NCBI RefSeq assembly: GCF_014270105.1
Contig: NZ_JACNMF010000007.1
Span: 1 to 64,000 of the forward strand
Length of the DNA: 64,000 bases
Source of the DNA: Hyunsoonleella aquatilis
GTDB lineage: Bacteria > Bacteroidota > Bacteroidia > Flavobacteriales > Flavobacteriaceae
Direction: 5' to 3'
How positions within the stretch are numbered: position 1 is the stretch's first letter; every line of letters starts with the position of its first letter. A program made the position numbers and the translations under genes. The notes under the pieces are model-generated. The model was not told the origin of the DNA. It saw nothing but the letters and a program-made list of their open reading frames with translations, and made no database searches. Positions 6,433 through 15,756 of this stretch are shown piece by piece.

Positions 6433-6816
6433 CTATTTACCTTTTAGAGCCGTTACCTGAATCTCAATTTTCATCTTTTCATCCGCAAGCACCGCGGAAA
6501 ACATAGTAGCCGCAGGTTTAATATCTCCAAAGTATTTTCTTAATATAGGCCAGCACCTTTTAAATTCACTGGCATCTGGCAAAATATAGGTAACTCGAAC
6601 AACATCGGATAGACTTGCATGCGCTCTAACCAATGTGTTTTCAATGTTTATCATACATTGCTCGGTTTGTACTACAATATCATCACTAATCGTCATAGTA
6701 TCGTAATCATAACCTGTGGTTCCCGAAACGAATATCCAATCGCCTTGAACCAATGCTCTTGAATAACCAATTTCTTCTTCAAAAGATGAGCCTGAACTGA
6801 TAAGTTCTCTTTTCAT
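6433..6816 (-). CDS. RidA / YjgF-YER057c-UK114 family protein, atypical
   Basis: The product has 127 residues, the usual family length. It has the ALVQGDWIFVSGTTGYD core, the EQCMINIENTLVRAHASLSDVVRVTYIL helix-strand and the C-terminal KIEIQVTALKG strand. True RidA imine/enamine deaminases carry an essential Arg in a PAR(T/S) motif; here the equivalent reads KPAATMF, so that Arg appears replaced. It probably belongs to a non-deaminase Rid subgroup with an unknown ligand. It is 2 bp downstream of the sensor-kinase gene and probably co-transcribed with it. Confidence 0.88.
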   Translation of the reverse strand: MKRELISSGSSFEEEIGYSRALVQGDWIFVSGTTGYDYDTMTISDDIVVQTEQCMINIENTLVRAHASLSDVVRVTYILPDASEFKRCWPILRKYFGDIKPAATMFSAVLADEKMKIEIQVTALKGK

Positions 6817-6818
6817 TG

Positions 6819-8639
6819 CTAATTATTATTTAAAGGAATATTCAAAGTCACCCGCGTACCCTTGCCCTCTTCCGAAGTCAGAAACATACGGCCGTCTATA
6901 TACTTGATGCGCTCCTTCATAAAAGTCATCCCCATACCTCCATCACCTGTTTTTACGCGCTTTATTTTACTGGGGTCGAAACCTTTACCGTTATCGTCAA
7001 TCACAATACTTAGCATTTTCTTGCTATGCGAAAGCGACACCAAAATATGTGTGGATTCTGCATACTTAATAGCATTATTGATAGCCTCCTGCGTGATGCG
7101 GTAAATATTGATTTCAGCCAATGAATCCATCCGTTGGTTAAAATCCGATTTATTGAATAGCACTATTTCCTTGCCTGTTAATCGCGCCAATTCTTGCGTC
7201 AATTTCGTTAGGGCAGGCACAATTCCATGGTCAGCAAGTTCAGGAGGGGTCAAGTTGAACGTTGCCGTTCGTACTCCTTTAATAATGTTTGAAGTGAGTT
7301 CTTTTAAATGCTCTACCTTGGCCGATGCTTTTTTGACATCTTTAGTATCTATACTTTCCAAATTGAACTTTAAACCGGTAAGCATCTGTCCGATACCATC
7401 GTGCACATCCTTGGCAATGCGGTTCTGCTCTTTTTCCTGATTCTCTATAATTTTGCTGGAAATGATTTTCTGTTGGCTCATTTTTTCCTCAAAGCTCCTG
7501 GTGGTCAACCTATCAATTTCCAACTGAGCTACCTTGCGTTCCGTAATTTCTGAAGCAATAATCAATAGCTCCGATTTTTCTTCATAGGGGCTAAAGGGAA
7601 TTACAGCCATCTCCAGCCAAACATCAGTACCGTCTTTGGAAGTGGCCTTTACCTCACCTTGCCAGCCCGTCTTTTTATGATTGGTTATGATAGTTTCAAT
7701 GGTTTCCTGTTCGCTTTCTATGGAAGACAACAAATTCCAAAACAGCACATTATCATTGAATTTTGAAAATTGAAATAATTTAGAAAACTTGCTTCCCATA
7801 TGAACCAATTTGCCATTGGGCAAAATCCTTGCAAAAAGCAGGGTGCTATCCATGGCTCTTGTCAGGGCACTAAGCTCCTGGATATAGCTTTCTTTAGCTT
7901 TGCTCAATTCATCGGCATCCCGCGCCATTTTTTTTGCATGCCGTTCAGCACCGAGCAATTCTGCCAAAGTCACTCTCACAGATTTGGCTGCCGGCCAAAA
8001 TATATAAATGAACTCCCCCAATAGGATCAACAGCGTCAAGGCCATAAGCCACAATTCCAATTGTCCGAGCCATTCTACTTTTTCCTCTGCTTCAGCATCA
8101 TATTGGTTTACAATAGCATCCATTTGTGCTAAAAAATCACCTTCGTAGGCCTGAACTGTTTCAATATCCTTAGAATAAGTACTTAAGGGAAGTGACGGAA
8201 TGTTTTCAATTTTGGAAATAATCGATTTTGAGGCCTCGGCAATAGTATCAAAAATGGGATTTAATTTTGAAAACTTAAGTACAATTTCCTTACTGTTTTT
8301 CTTGGGCAAACCTAGACTGTCGCTCCCATTTTGAAGCGAATGATGCGAGAACTCCCAAAGCGATAAGGTTTGTTTTAAGTCGTTTTTGATAAATACTTTT
8401 TCCTTCTGGCTTGAAGTTGCAGAAAGCGACACAACATCCTTTGCCAATTTCTGGCTCAACATACGCTGTCGTCCCGCAATATTGATCACGGTAGAATCGC
8501 TTTCTTGACCTTGCAAATGATTACGAATCAAAATCTGGCTAAGAATTACCGAAAGTGCAATGGTGCTAAACCCAATAATGTATAAACGGCGTAGTTTATC
8601 AAAAGTCCTTTGGTCTAATGAATTACCGTTTGATACCAT
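6819..8639 (-). CDS. NarX-type membrane sensor histidine kinase (PilJ-like sensor, PAS, HisKA_3)
   Basis: The product has 606 residues. TM1 is about 20-40. A periplasmic four-helix sensor opens with DSTVINIAGRQRMLSQKLA (about 46-64), the P-box-like motif of NarX/NarQ and PilJ-type input domains. TM2 is near 194-216, then a coiled linker and a PAS domain at about 255-375 (ILPNGKLVHMGSKFSKLF, GWQGEVKATSKDGTDVW). HisKA_3 contains RIAKDVHDGIGQ with the phospho-His, and HATPase_c ends the protein (EAINNAIKYA, DNGKGFDP, GGMGMTFMKERI). Its position in a nitrite-reductase block makes nitrate or nitrite the likely signal. No NarL-type response regulator is encoded nearby. Confidence 0.88.
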   Translation of the reverse strand: MVSNGNSLDQRTFDKLRRLYIIGFSTIALSVILSQILIRNHLQGQESDSTVINIAGRQRMLSQKLAKDVVSLSATSSQKEKVFIKNDLKQTLSLWEFSHHSLQNGSDSLGLPKKNSKEIVLKFSKLNPIFDTIAEASKSIISKIENIPSLPLSTYSKDIETVQAYEGDFLAQMDAIVNQYDAEAEEKVEWLGQLELWLMALTLLILLGEFIYIFWPAAKSVRVTLAELLGAERHAKKMARDADELSKAKESYIQELSALTRAMDSTLLFARILPNGKLVHMGSKFSKLFQFSKFNDNVLFWNLLSSIESEQETIETIITNHKKTGWQGEVKATSKDGTDVWLEMAVIPFSPYEEKSELLIIASEITERKVAQLEIDRLTTRSFEEKMSQQKIISSKIIENQEKEQNRIAKDVHDGIGQMLTGLKFNLESIDTKDVKKASAKVEHLKELTSNIIKGVRTATFNLTPPELADHGIVPALTKLTQELARLTGKEIVLFNKSDFNQRMDSLAEINIYRITQEAINNAIKYAESTHILVSLSHSKKMLSIVIDDNGKGFDPSKIKRVKTGDGGMGMTFMKERIKYIDGRMFLTSEEGKGTRVTLNIPLNNN

Positions 8640-8652
8640 CGTACTGAAGTTT

Positions 8653-9237
8653 TTAAGCTATAGCCTGCTTTACAAGCGCTAAACCTTTTTCTGAAAAGGG
8701 CAACTTAAGTGCTGCTTCATGTCCTTTATTTGACATCTTTTTCCATGTTTTTTGAAGAATATCTATAATCTTTTCATCAGGGTGTTTTTCAGCAAATTCC
8801 TCAAAATAATAATCCAAAAACACTAAACATATTGTGTCCTCCAAGGTTTGGGATTCTTCGTTTTTCTTGATCAATTTTTTTGAAATAATGGCTTTCACCC
8901 TATCCGCAAACTGATCGTCGTAACCCACTTGTTTTAAAATATCGCCGGTTAAATCAGCATGCATTCTTTTCAGCGTTTCGCGCCATTTTAGGTATCCCAC
9001 ACGATCCATTGGGTATTCATCCCTTGGTATTTTCCATCGGCAGATGTGTTGTGCACGAGCCGCGATTTGAAGTGCTTTTGAGGCATTGGGCTCAAACTGC
9101 AACAACTTTCGCGTCATACGTTGCGAATACAGCAATTCCTTCGGGTATTCCATCCCCGCAACCTGATAGGTATTGATATCTTCGGAGTTGGCTTTATCAA
9201 TTAGTGCAATTGCGGTTTCAAATCTGGTTGGCTTCAT
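8653..9237 (-). CDS. DUF4202 family protein
   Basis: The product has 194 residues, the normal length for this family. Recognisable blocks are RFETAIALIDKANSED, YSQRMTRKLLQFEPNASKALQIAARAQHICRWKIPR and LKRMHADLTGDIL, with several conserved His/Arg/Asp residues (AARAQHI, MHAD). The histidine/acid pattern suggests a metal-binding helical bundle akin to HD-type proteins, but no activity is known to me. Genes of this family commonly sit beside nitrate/nitrite assimilation genes, as here next to nirBD. It is 13 bp upstream of the sensor kinase and on the same strand. Confidence 0.85.
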   Translation of the reverse strand: MKPTRFETAIALIDKANSEDINTYQVAGMEYPKELLYSQRMTRKLLQFEPNASKALQIAARAQHICRWKIPRDEYPMDRVGYLKWRETLKRMHADLTGDILKQVGYDDQFADRVKAIISKKLIKKNEESQTLEDTICLVFLDYYFEEFAEKHPDEKIIDILQKTWKKMSNKGHEAALKLPFSEKGLALVKQAIA

Positions 9238-9519
9238 ATGGTATTCAGAGATTACGTTCTACAAAAGCCAAGATACAGAATTACTCTTTTTAATCTGAAA
9301 ATGTATACGAGAATTTTACTTATCTAGCAAAAGTTTGTCCCTCATTGTATTGAAGGCTGCAATCACCAAAGCTTTTGCGGCAACTTATAGAACATTTACA
9401 ATTGTCTAAGTAAATTTTAATAACCTTTTAAGTTCCAGTTCTTAAATTACCGCATGCTTTGGCTTTACCATTAACTATAGCCATCCTATGCATCTATCCA
9501 CGAACTAATCCAATAGCTT

Positions 9520-9897
9520 TCATTCCTGAAACCCTACATAAACAAAACCTTCTTCTATCTTTACGGGGTAGGTAGCGATAGCATCCAAATCCCCATTGAG
9601 ATTTTCCCCGTTTTCCAGCGAAAACGTCTTTTTGTGCAATGGACAAGCCACCTTTGGTATGCCTTTATCATCCCCAATCATTCCTCTGCTTAACACCATT
9701 TCCATTTTATGAGGACAAAGGTTTTGGCAAGCATACCACTTATTGAGCCGTTCAAAATTAAACACAGCAATTTGCTTGTTTTTATACTTAATGCAGGCAC
9801 CGCCATCCCTGGGAAAATCCTCAACTTTTGCCGCTTTAAACCAAACCTTCACATCTTCCAGTTTAGTACCACTGTATTTATCCAGAATTTCAATCAT
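9520..9897 (-). CDS. nirD: nitrite reductase (NAD(P)H) small subunit, Rieske-type
   Basis: The product has 125 residues. Rieske-type [2Fe-2S] ligands are visible as CPHK (near 67) and CPLHKKTF (near 93), giving the C-x-H/C-x2-H pattern. The flanks ACIKYKNKQIAVFNF and YPVKIEEGFVYVGF are typical of NirD. It partners NirB in the cytoplasmic six-electron reduction of nitrite to ammonium. It lies downstream of nirB on the same strand, with a 245-bp gap that contains a perfect 20-bp palindrome. Confidence 0.93.
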   Translation of the reverse strand: MIEILDKYSGTKLEDVKVWFKAAKVEDFPRDGGACIKYKNKQIAVFNFERLNKWYACQNLCPHKMEMVLSRGMIGDDKGIPKVACPLHKKTFSLENGENLNGDLDAIATYPVKIEEGFVYVGFQE

Positions 9898-9970
9898 TTT
9901 TGATGTATTATAAAAAACCGAAACAAGTTCAGTTCAATTTATTAGTTTTCAATAATTTGGGCGTTACCCA

Positions 9971-9990
9971 CTCCCGATAGCTATCGGGAG
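9971..9990. repeat. 20-bp perfect palindrome CTCCCGATAGCTATCGGGAG
   Basis: The palindrome is perfect and the core TCCCGATAGCTATCGGGA recurs exactly at 48803-48820. It lies between nirB and nirD and could form a strong hairpin in their transcript, for processing or attenuation, but a dispersed intergenic repeat is the simpler reading. The reading frame at 9964-10152 that spans it is not accepted as a gene. Confidence 0.8.
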
Positions 9991-10142
9991 GGTCGGGCTT
10001 TCCGCTATATCTTTTTCTCGTGCCTCAAAAAAGGATGCCGCTTCAATCCCTAACGCGGGTCTATCCGCTAACTTATATCCAAAACCAACATCACAATATC
10101 TGTGCTTTAGATCGTTGGCTTTAAATCGTAACTCAATACTCG

Positions 10143-12659
10143 CTACACCCAAGGCTCGGGCATTTTTTGGTCCCGCATTGGCACAAAAACAATGTTATCA
10201 TCTTCTTCCTCACTATTCACAAAATGATTGAAGCGCTTCATCATTTCGGGGTCGTTCACCGCTTGTGTCCATTCGCATTCAAACCTATTCACCAAAGTTT
10301 GCATCTCTTTTTCCAAATCTTCAGCAATACCTAATTTATCGTCAATAATCACTTCTTTTAGATACTCCAATCCACCTTCCAGTTTTTCTTGCCATGCTGC
10401 AGTACGCTGTAAAGGCTTAGCTGTCCTCATGTAAAACATTAGATACCTATCCAAATATTTGATTACTGTTTCATTGTCAATTTGCTCGGCAAACAGCTCG
10501 GCATGGCGGGGGTTTGCACCACCGTTGCCACCAACATATAAATTCCATCCACCTTCCACAGCAATTAGACCGAAATCTTTACCGCGGGCTTCTGCGCATT
10601 CACGAATACATCCAGATACACCACCTTTAATTTTATGAGGCGCACGAATACCACGGTAACGATTTTCCAATTCTATACCGAAGCTTACGCTTTCATCCAT
10701 ACCGTAACGGCACCATGTGGAGCCAACACAGGTTTTTACTGTTCTTAAAGATTTGCCATAGGCATGACCACTTTCAAAACCATGGCTTATCAACTCTTTC
10801 CAAATTAGTGGAAGCTGGTTTAGCGTGGCACCAAATAAATCAATACGGACACCACCGGTAATCTTCGTATAGAGATCGTATTTCTTTGCAATTTCACCAA
10901 GAGCAATTAATTTATCTGGAGTAATTTCACCACCCGGTACACGCGGCACTATGGAATAGGTTCCGTTACGTTGAATATTCGCTAAAAACCTATCGTTAGA
11001 ATCTTGAATGGCATATTCTTTATTAGCGGTATCTGCATGAATCGTTGCCATTAATGATGCAACTACGGGCTTACATATTTCACAGCCGTGTCCTCCTTTA
11101 CCGTGATTGTCCAACACTTCATTAAATTTGGTATAGCCTTTTACTTGAATGATTTTATACAAATCTTGTCTGTTAAAATCAAAGTGTTCACAAATGGAAT
11201 CCTTAACTTCAATTCCTAAAGACTTTAGTGTAGCATTGGTCAAATCTGCCACCATTGGCTTACAACCACCACAGCCAGTACCTGCTTTTGTACAACTTAC
11301 AACATCTCCCAAATCCGTGGCCTCCCCACTTTCAATCACACCACAAATTTGCCCTTTGGTCACGCTTTCACAAGAACATATTTGTGCTTCGTCCGGTAAG
11401 TCCATAACATCCCCAAGTATTGCACCACCTTCGCTGGCCGGCAATATCAACTGAGAGGGATCTTCTGGAATGGCCATCCCGTTTAAATAGATTTGATGCA
11501 ACATACTATAGTCATTGGCATCTCCCACCAAGATGCCTCCCAATAGTTTTTTGCCGTCGAGGCTTACATTAATTCTTTTATACAGATGTTGCGTTTTATT
11601 TTCAAAAATGATGGAATGTCCTTTTGAAGCAGGCATAAAGGGCTCCCCAAAACTAGCTACGTCCACACCGATCAATTTCAATTTTGTGGACATATCGATA
11701 TCCTTCGGCATTATTGCATCGCTTTTGCCTAAAATCTGCTCTACGGCAATAGCCGCCATGTCATAACCTGGGGCCACCAAGCCATATATCATTTGGTTGT
11801 ATAAGGCAATTTCTCCAATAGCGTAAATATTGTCATCCGAAGTTTTCATGGTATTGTCAACCACTACTCCACCGCGGACGCCGACCTCCAAACCGCAGGC
11901 TCTCGCTAATTCGTCCCTTGGTCTAATTCCCGCAGAAACTACGAGCATATCTACATCCAGCATATCATCCTCGCCAAACTCCATACCAGTAATTGAACCA
12001 TTTCCTAAAATTTGATTGGTCGCCTTGCTCAAATGGATATTAAGCCCTATGGACTCTAGTTTCAGTTTTAAAACCTGGCTACTTCTAGAATCCAGCTGTC
12101 TTGGCATCAATTTAGGTGCGAACTCCACAATATGTGGTTCCAAGCCCATATCCATCACGGCTTTACCGGCTTCCAAACCTAACAATCCCCCACCCAAAAC
12201 TGCCGCTCTGGCATTAGGTTTTTCCGCCTTAAGTTTAGCCGCATATTGCAGCATGCCTTCTAAATCTTCTATGGTTCTGTAAACAAATACGCCTTCCTTT
12301 TCTACTCCCTTGATTGGTGGCACAAAAGGAGAAGACCCCGTTGCCAACACCAGATAATCATAGGAAAACTCACGATCCTTTGCCGTTGTAATTGTTTTTG
12401 AAGTTCGGTTGATATCCGCAACGCGCTCATCTACGACCAAGTCAATATCATGCTCTGCATACCATTCGGCAGGTGCCATTTCCAGAGCCTTGGCATCTTG
12501 GTTTTCGAAAAATTCACTCAAATGCACTCGGTCATAAGCTGGTCTGGGTTCCTCTCCAAACACAGTGATTTTATAATCTCCACTTTCGGCTTTCTCTACA
12601 AATTTCTCGCAAAACTTATAGCCAACCATACCATTTCCAACAACAATAATGCGCTTCAT
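10143..12659 (-). CDS. nirB: nitrite reductase (NAD(P)H) large subunit
   Basis: The product has 838 residues, full length. The N-terminal FAD/NAD(P)H pyridine-nucleotide reductase half starts RIIVVGNGMVGYKF and has ATGSSPFVPP. BFD-like [2Fe-2S] cysteines lie around 425-470 (CSCES, CTKAGTGCGGC). Ferredoxin-like nitrite/sulfite reductase half-domains follow. Siroheme/[4Fe-4S] ligands are CVGSTWC and CIREC (C-x5-C and C-x3-C, near 642-686). It reduces nitrite to ammonium in the cytoplasm with NirD. A TAGTTTTG -7-like box (complement of 12677-12684) lies just upstream, but no TTG sits at the usual spacing. Three TACGTA hexamers flank it. Confidence 0.96.
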   Translation of the reverse strand: MKRIIVVGNGMVGYKFCEKFVEKAESGDYKITVFGEEPRPAYDRVHLSEFFENQDAKALEMAPAEWYAEHDIDLVVDERVADINRTSKTITTAKDREFSYDYLVLATGSSPFVPPIKGVEKEGVFVYRTIEDLEGMLQYAAKLKAEKPNARAAVLGGGLLGLEAGKAVMDMGLEPHIVEFAPKLMPRQLDSRSSQVLKLKLESIGLNIHLSKATNQILGNGSITGMEFGEDDMLDVDMLVVSAGIRPRDELARACGLEVGVRGGVVVDNTMKTSDDNIYAIGEIALYNQMIYGLVAPGYDMAAIAVEQILGKSDAIMPKDIDMSTKLKLIGVDVASFGEPFMPASKGHSIIFENKTQHLYKRINVSLDGKKLLGGILVGDANDYSMLHQIYLNGMAIPEDPSQLILPASEGGAILGDVMDLPDEAQICSCESVTKGQICGVIESGEATDLGDVVSCTKAGTGCGGCKPMVADLTNATLKSLGIEVKDSICEHFDFNRQDLYKIIQVKGYTKFNEVLDNHGKGGHGCEICKPVVASLMATIHADTANKEYAIQDSNDRFLANIQRNGTYSIVPRVPGGEITPDKLIALGEIAKKYDLYTKITGGVRIDLFGATLNQLPLIWKELISHGFESGHAYGKSLRTVKTCVGSTWCRYGMDESVSFGIELENRYRGIRAPHKIKGGVSGCIRECAEARGKDFGLIAVEGGWNLYVGGNGGANPRHAELFAEQIDNETVIKYLDRYLMFYMRTAKPLQRTAAWQEKLEGGLEYLKEVIIDDKLGIAEDLEKEMQTLVNRFECEWTQAVNDPEMMKRFNHFVNSEEEDDNIVFVPMRDQKMPEPWV

Positions 12660-12662
12660 AAT

Positions 12663-12731
12663 TACGTATTTGCATACAAAACTAAGTATTTATACGTATT
12701 TTTAAACATCAAAACGCCTAAAATTTACGTA
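12663..12731 (-). promoter_or_regulatory. nirB upstream region with three TACGTA hexamers
   Basis: TACGTATTT occurs at 12663-12671 and 12693-12701, and TACGTA again at 12726-12731, about 30 and 33 bp apart (near three helical turns each). On the - strand a TAnnTTTG match (complement of 12677-12684) lies between the first two. The hexamer is self-complementary. It could be an operator for a nitrogen or redox regulator; no protein is assigned. Confidence 0.3.
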
Positions 12732-12816
12732 GAAAACACATTATTGTCAATTTCTCAAATTGGGCTATACATAATTATTTAAAAAGAAAATTATAGGATT
12801 AGATTTTGCTGAAACC

Positions 12817-15111
12817 CTAAACTTTTACAACTGTAATCCTCACGCTTTTTGATGCGGGCGTCTTTGCAGTATGCGCGAAACTATCCAATGGCACCAATAC
12901 GTTAGTTTCAGGGAAATACGTGGCACAACAATTTTTTGGAATGCTATAGCCAACTACTTTAAAATTATTGGCTTCTCGAATAACGCCATTATATTCGGAT
13001 TTAAGGTTGACCACATCGTATTCTTTCAAACTACGTAGTTTCATATCCTCACGGTTCATGAAAATGATACGTCGTTCATTAAAAACACCGCGATAGCGAT
13101 CGTCCATTCCGTAAATGGTGGTATTAAACTGATCATGACTACGGATGGTCATCATGATTAATTCGGCCTCCTTCAATTTCCAACTCGGGAGTTTGTTAAT
13201 TGTGAAATTTGCCTTTCCCGTTTTTGTTTTAAACTTACGATTCCGCGCGCCGTTTGGTAGATAAAATCCGCCTGGTTCTTGCAAGCGTTCATTGTAGTCC
13301 TTAAAGCCGTCCACCACCTCTTCAATATCGTTTCGTACCAAATCATAGTCTTCTTGATAACGCAACCAATCCACTTTTGATCGCTTTTTCAACGTGGCAT
13401 GGGCAATACCACAAACAACCGCTACCTCACTCATTAAAGCATCGGAACAGGGTTCTAAAACACCTTTTGTGGAAGACACCACTCCCATAGAATTCTCAAC
13501 ACTTTGGGTTTGCACTCCTGTTTTCTGAAAGTCTTTTTCAGCTCTACCCAAACATGGTAAAATCAAAGCTTCCTTTCCCGTGACCAAATGAGACCGGTTC
13601 AATTTTGTACTGACGTGGACGGTTAAATTACAGTTGGCCAAAGCTTGTGCAGAATAGGCGGTATCAGGAACTGCCGAAATGAAATTGCCACCCAGTCCAA
13701 AAAACAATTTGGCTTTCTTTTCGTACATCGCTTTTATGGCATCGATAACGCTGTAACCGTGTTTAGTGGAAGGTTTAAAGCCATATTTGGCTTCAATTTT
13801 ATCCAAGAAAGCTTGTGGTGCGGACTCCCAAATACCAACCGTCCTATCACCTTGTACATTGGAATGGCCGCGCACGGGACATGTACCTGCACCTTCTTTT
13901 CCGATGCTCCCCTTTAAAAGCAATAGGTTTACCAATTCTCGGATGTTATCCACGGCATTCTCGTGCTGGGTCAGACCCATGGCCCAACAAATGATAATCT
14001 TTTTCCTATTTAGAACCAGATCAAAAACTTCGTCAAAAGTTTCTTTTGAAACACCCGATGCTTCCAAACAATCTTCAAAATTATAGGTTTTTAAATCTGC
14101 AATAAAACCCTCATATCCGTTAGTATATTCTTTAATAAATGCTTTATCAAAAACACCTCCCTTTTCTTCTTCCCTCTCCAGTAATTTCAATAATAAAGCT
14201 TTAAAAAAGGCAACATCCCCATTGATGGTTATCGGCACAAACACATCCGATAATTTTGTACCACCAGTAAGCATTTTTACAGGGTTTTGAGGATCCGTAA
14301 ACTTCATTAACCCAGCCTCGGGCAAAGGATTTATAGCCACAATCTTACCGCCGTTTTTCTTTGTTTTTTCCAGTGCAGAAAGCATCCTGGGGTGATTCGT
14401 TCCTGGGTTTTGGCCCACCACTATCACTATTTCTGCTTTATACAAATCCTCTAAAGTTACCGAGCCTTTGCCAATACCTAAAGTTTCGGATAAAGCACTT
14501 CCACTGGCTTCATGGCACATGTTGGAGCAATCTGGTAAATTTGAGGTGCCGAATTCCCTAACAAATAGTTGGTATAAAAAAGCCGCTTCGTTGGTGGTTC
14601 TGCCCGAAGTGTAGAACACCGCTTCATCAGGGTTCGATAAGCTATTTAAATGATTCCCAACTTTTTTAAATGCATCATTCCACGAAATAGGCTGATAGTG
14701 CGTTGCGCCCTTTGGCAAATACATGGGTTCTGCCAAGCGTCCGGATTTGCCGATTTCAAAATCAGACCATTCGGATAATTCGTCCACCGAGTTATCCGCA
14801 AAAAAATCCCTGCCAATTACTGTTTTTTGCATTTCCTCCGCCATGGCTTTCAACCCGTTTTCACAATATTCGCCGAGACTCGACCGGTCATCATCTGGAT
14901 CGGGCCAAGCACACCCAGGGCAGTCAAATCCTCCTTTTTGGTTGATGTTCTGCGTGATTTTCAGAATATTACCGGGCTTGATGTACTTTACCGCATGGGA
15001 CGTGGCAGCCTTTAAACCCCCTAACCCCGCAGTATTGGAAGGCGGGGTTTTCACTTTTAAATTTTGAAACTTTTCAGGTGTTAGGGCTTTATCGATGGGT
15101 GATTTGCTCAT
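12817..15111 (-). CDS. molybdopterin oxidoreductase, FdhF/YdeP family
   Basis: The product has 764 residues, usual for YdeP. The N-terminal family signature GGFDCPGCAWPDPD is at about 60-73. A molybdopterin-guanine-dinucleotide oxidoreductase core follows: VVGQNPGTNHPRML, INPLPEAGLMKFTDPQ, GTCPVRGHSNVQGDRT and the C-terminal MTIRSHDQFNTTIYGMDDRYRG dinucleotide-binding block. Formate dehydrogenase H has a (Seleno)Cys here, but YdeP-type enzymes are not proven formate dehydrogenases and their substrate is uncertain. It lies 31 bp downstream of the mobA-like gene, in line with a shared operon. No [4Fe-4S] cluster of the usual Fdh type is obvious. Confidence 0.88.
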   Translation of the reverse strand: MSKSPIDKALTPEKFQNLKVKTPPSNTAGLGGLKAATSHAVKYIKPGNILKITQNINQKGGFDCPGCAWPDPDDDRSSLGEYCENGLKAMAEEMQKTVIGRDFFADNSVDELSEWSDFEIGKSGRLAEPMYLPKGATHYQPISWNDAFKKVGNHLNSLSNPDEAVFYTSGRTTNEAAFLYQLFVREFGTSNLPDCSNMCHEASGSALSETLGIGKGSVTLEDLYKAEIVIVVGQNPGTNHPRMLSALEKTKKNGGKIVAINPLPEAGLMKFTDPQNPVKMLTGGTKLSDVFVPITINGDVAFFKALLLKLLEREEEKGGVFDKAFIKEYTNGYEGFIADLKTYNFEDCLEASGVSKETFDEVFDLVLNRKKIIICWAMGLTQHENAVDNIRELVNLLLLKGSIGKEGAGTCPVRGHSNVQGDRTVGIWESAPQAFLDKIEAKYGFKPSTKHGYSVIDAIKAMYEKKAKLFFGLGGNFISAVPDTAYSAQALANCNLTVHVSTKLNRSHLVTGKEALILPCLGRAEKDFQKTGVQTQSVENSMGVVSSTKGVLEPCSDALMSEVAVVCGIAHATLKKRSKVDWLRYQEDYDLVRNDIEEVVDGFKDYNERLQEPGGFYLPNGARNRKFKTKTGKANFTINKLPSWKLKEAELIMMTIRSHDQFNTTIYGMDDRYRGVFNERRIIFMNREDMKLRSLKEYDVVNLKSEYNGVIREANNFKVVGYSIPKNCCATYFPETNVLVPLDSFAHTAKTPASKSVRITVVKV

Positions 15112-15142
15112 GCTCTAAATATAGCAAATAAAGAAAAGAAGA

Positions 15143-15754
15143 TTAATTATCGCTTAAATTATAAAGGATTTTATAGTCAGCTTGGGTGTCGATATCAATG
15201 TTCTTAAAATTCGGAGTAATTACCTTTACTAAATCTTTGTGTGTTTTGATAATACCTTTTGCGCCATCATCACCAGATAGTTGCGACAATTCCCTAAAAT
15301 ATGTTTTGTCAAATAATGTGGGAACCCCAATTTTTTCTTTAGAATATGAAGTTGCAATGATTTCTTTTTTATTGGGATTGAATGTTTTTAGCATTTCATT
15401 TAAGTAATCCGAAGTCACAAAAGGCTGGTCCACCAAAACGATTAAAAGGCCATCAACCTTTTCTTTTGAATCTAAAACGAAATGAGCAGCACTGGCAATT
15501 GACTTCCCAAGACCTTGTTGCCATTCATTATTTACAATAACGGTAACTGCTTCAGTATTGATTTCAAAAGTTATATCCTCTGAATTTGCACCCAAAACCA
15601 CAATGACTTCCATAGCCAAGGTATTTTTTGATGTATGAATTGCATGTTGAATCAATGATTTTTCGCCCCATTTTAAAAGCTGTTTCGGGCATCCCATTCT
15701 TGTTGAAGCACCTGCCGCCAAAACGGCAATGGCAATATGTGAAGATTGAGACAA
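15143..15754 (-). CDS. MobA-like nucleotidyltransferase (molybdenum cofactor cytidylyltransferase type)
   Basis: The product has 203 residues. The N-terminal nucleotide-binding signature AVLAAGASTRMGCPKQLLKWG (LAAGxSxRMG-xxK) is the clearest feature. EVIVVLGAN, GLGKSIASAAHF and GLLIVLVDQPFV with the metal-binding Asp follow, then GDDGAKGII. In this family the LLKW variant and linkage to XdhC and xanthine-dehydrogenase-like genes point to MocA, which makes molybdopterin cytosine dinucleotide for the enzyme encoded at 16829-19532. It is 2 bp downstream of xdhC. Confidence 0.87.
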   Translation of the reverse strand: MSQSSHIAIAVLAAGASTRMGCPKQLLKWGEKSLIQHAIHTSKNTLAMEVIVVLGANSEDITFEINTEAVTVIVNNEWQQGLGKSIASAAHFVLDSKEKVDGLLIVLVDQPFVTSDYLNEMLKTFNPNKKEIIATSYSKEKIGVPTLFDKTYFRELSQLSGDDGAKGIIKTHKDLVKVITPNFKNIDIDTQADYKILYNLSDN

Positions 15755-15756
15755 GA

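Noticed and set aside
9964-10152. 62-codon frame on the - strand between nirB and nirD
   Set aside because: It overlaps the nirB 3' end and runs through a perfect palindrome (9971-9990) that belongs to a dispersed repeat; no start context or protein signature.
14703-15067. Overlapping + strand frames of 62-114 codons opposite the YdeP-type gene
   Set aside because: They are antisense shadows of a clearly coding - strand gene with recognisable domains.
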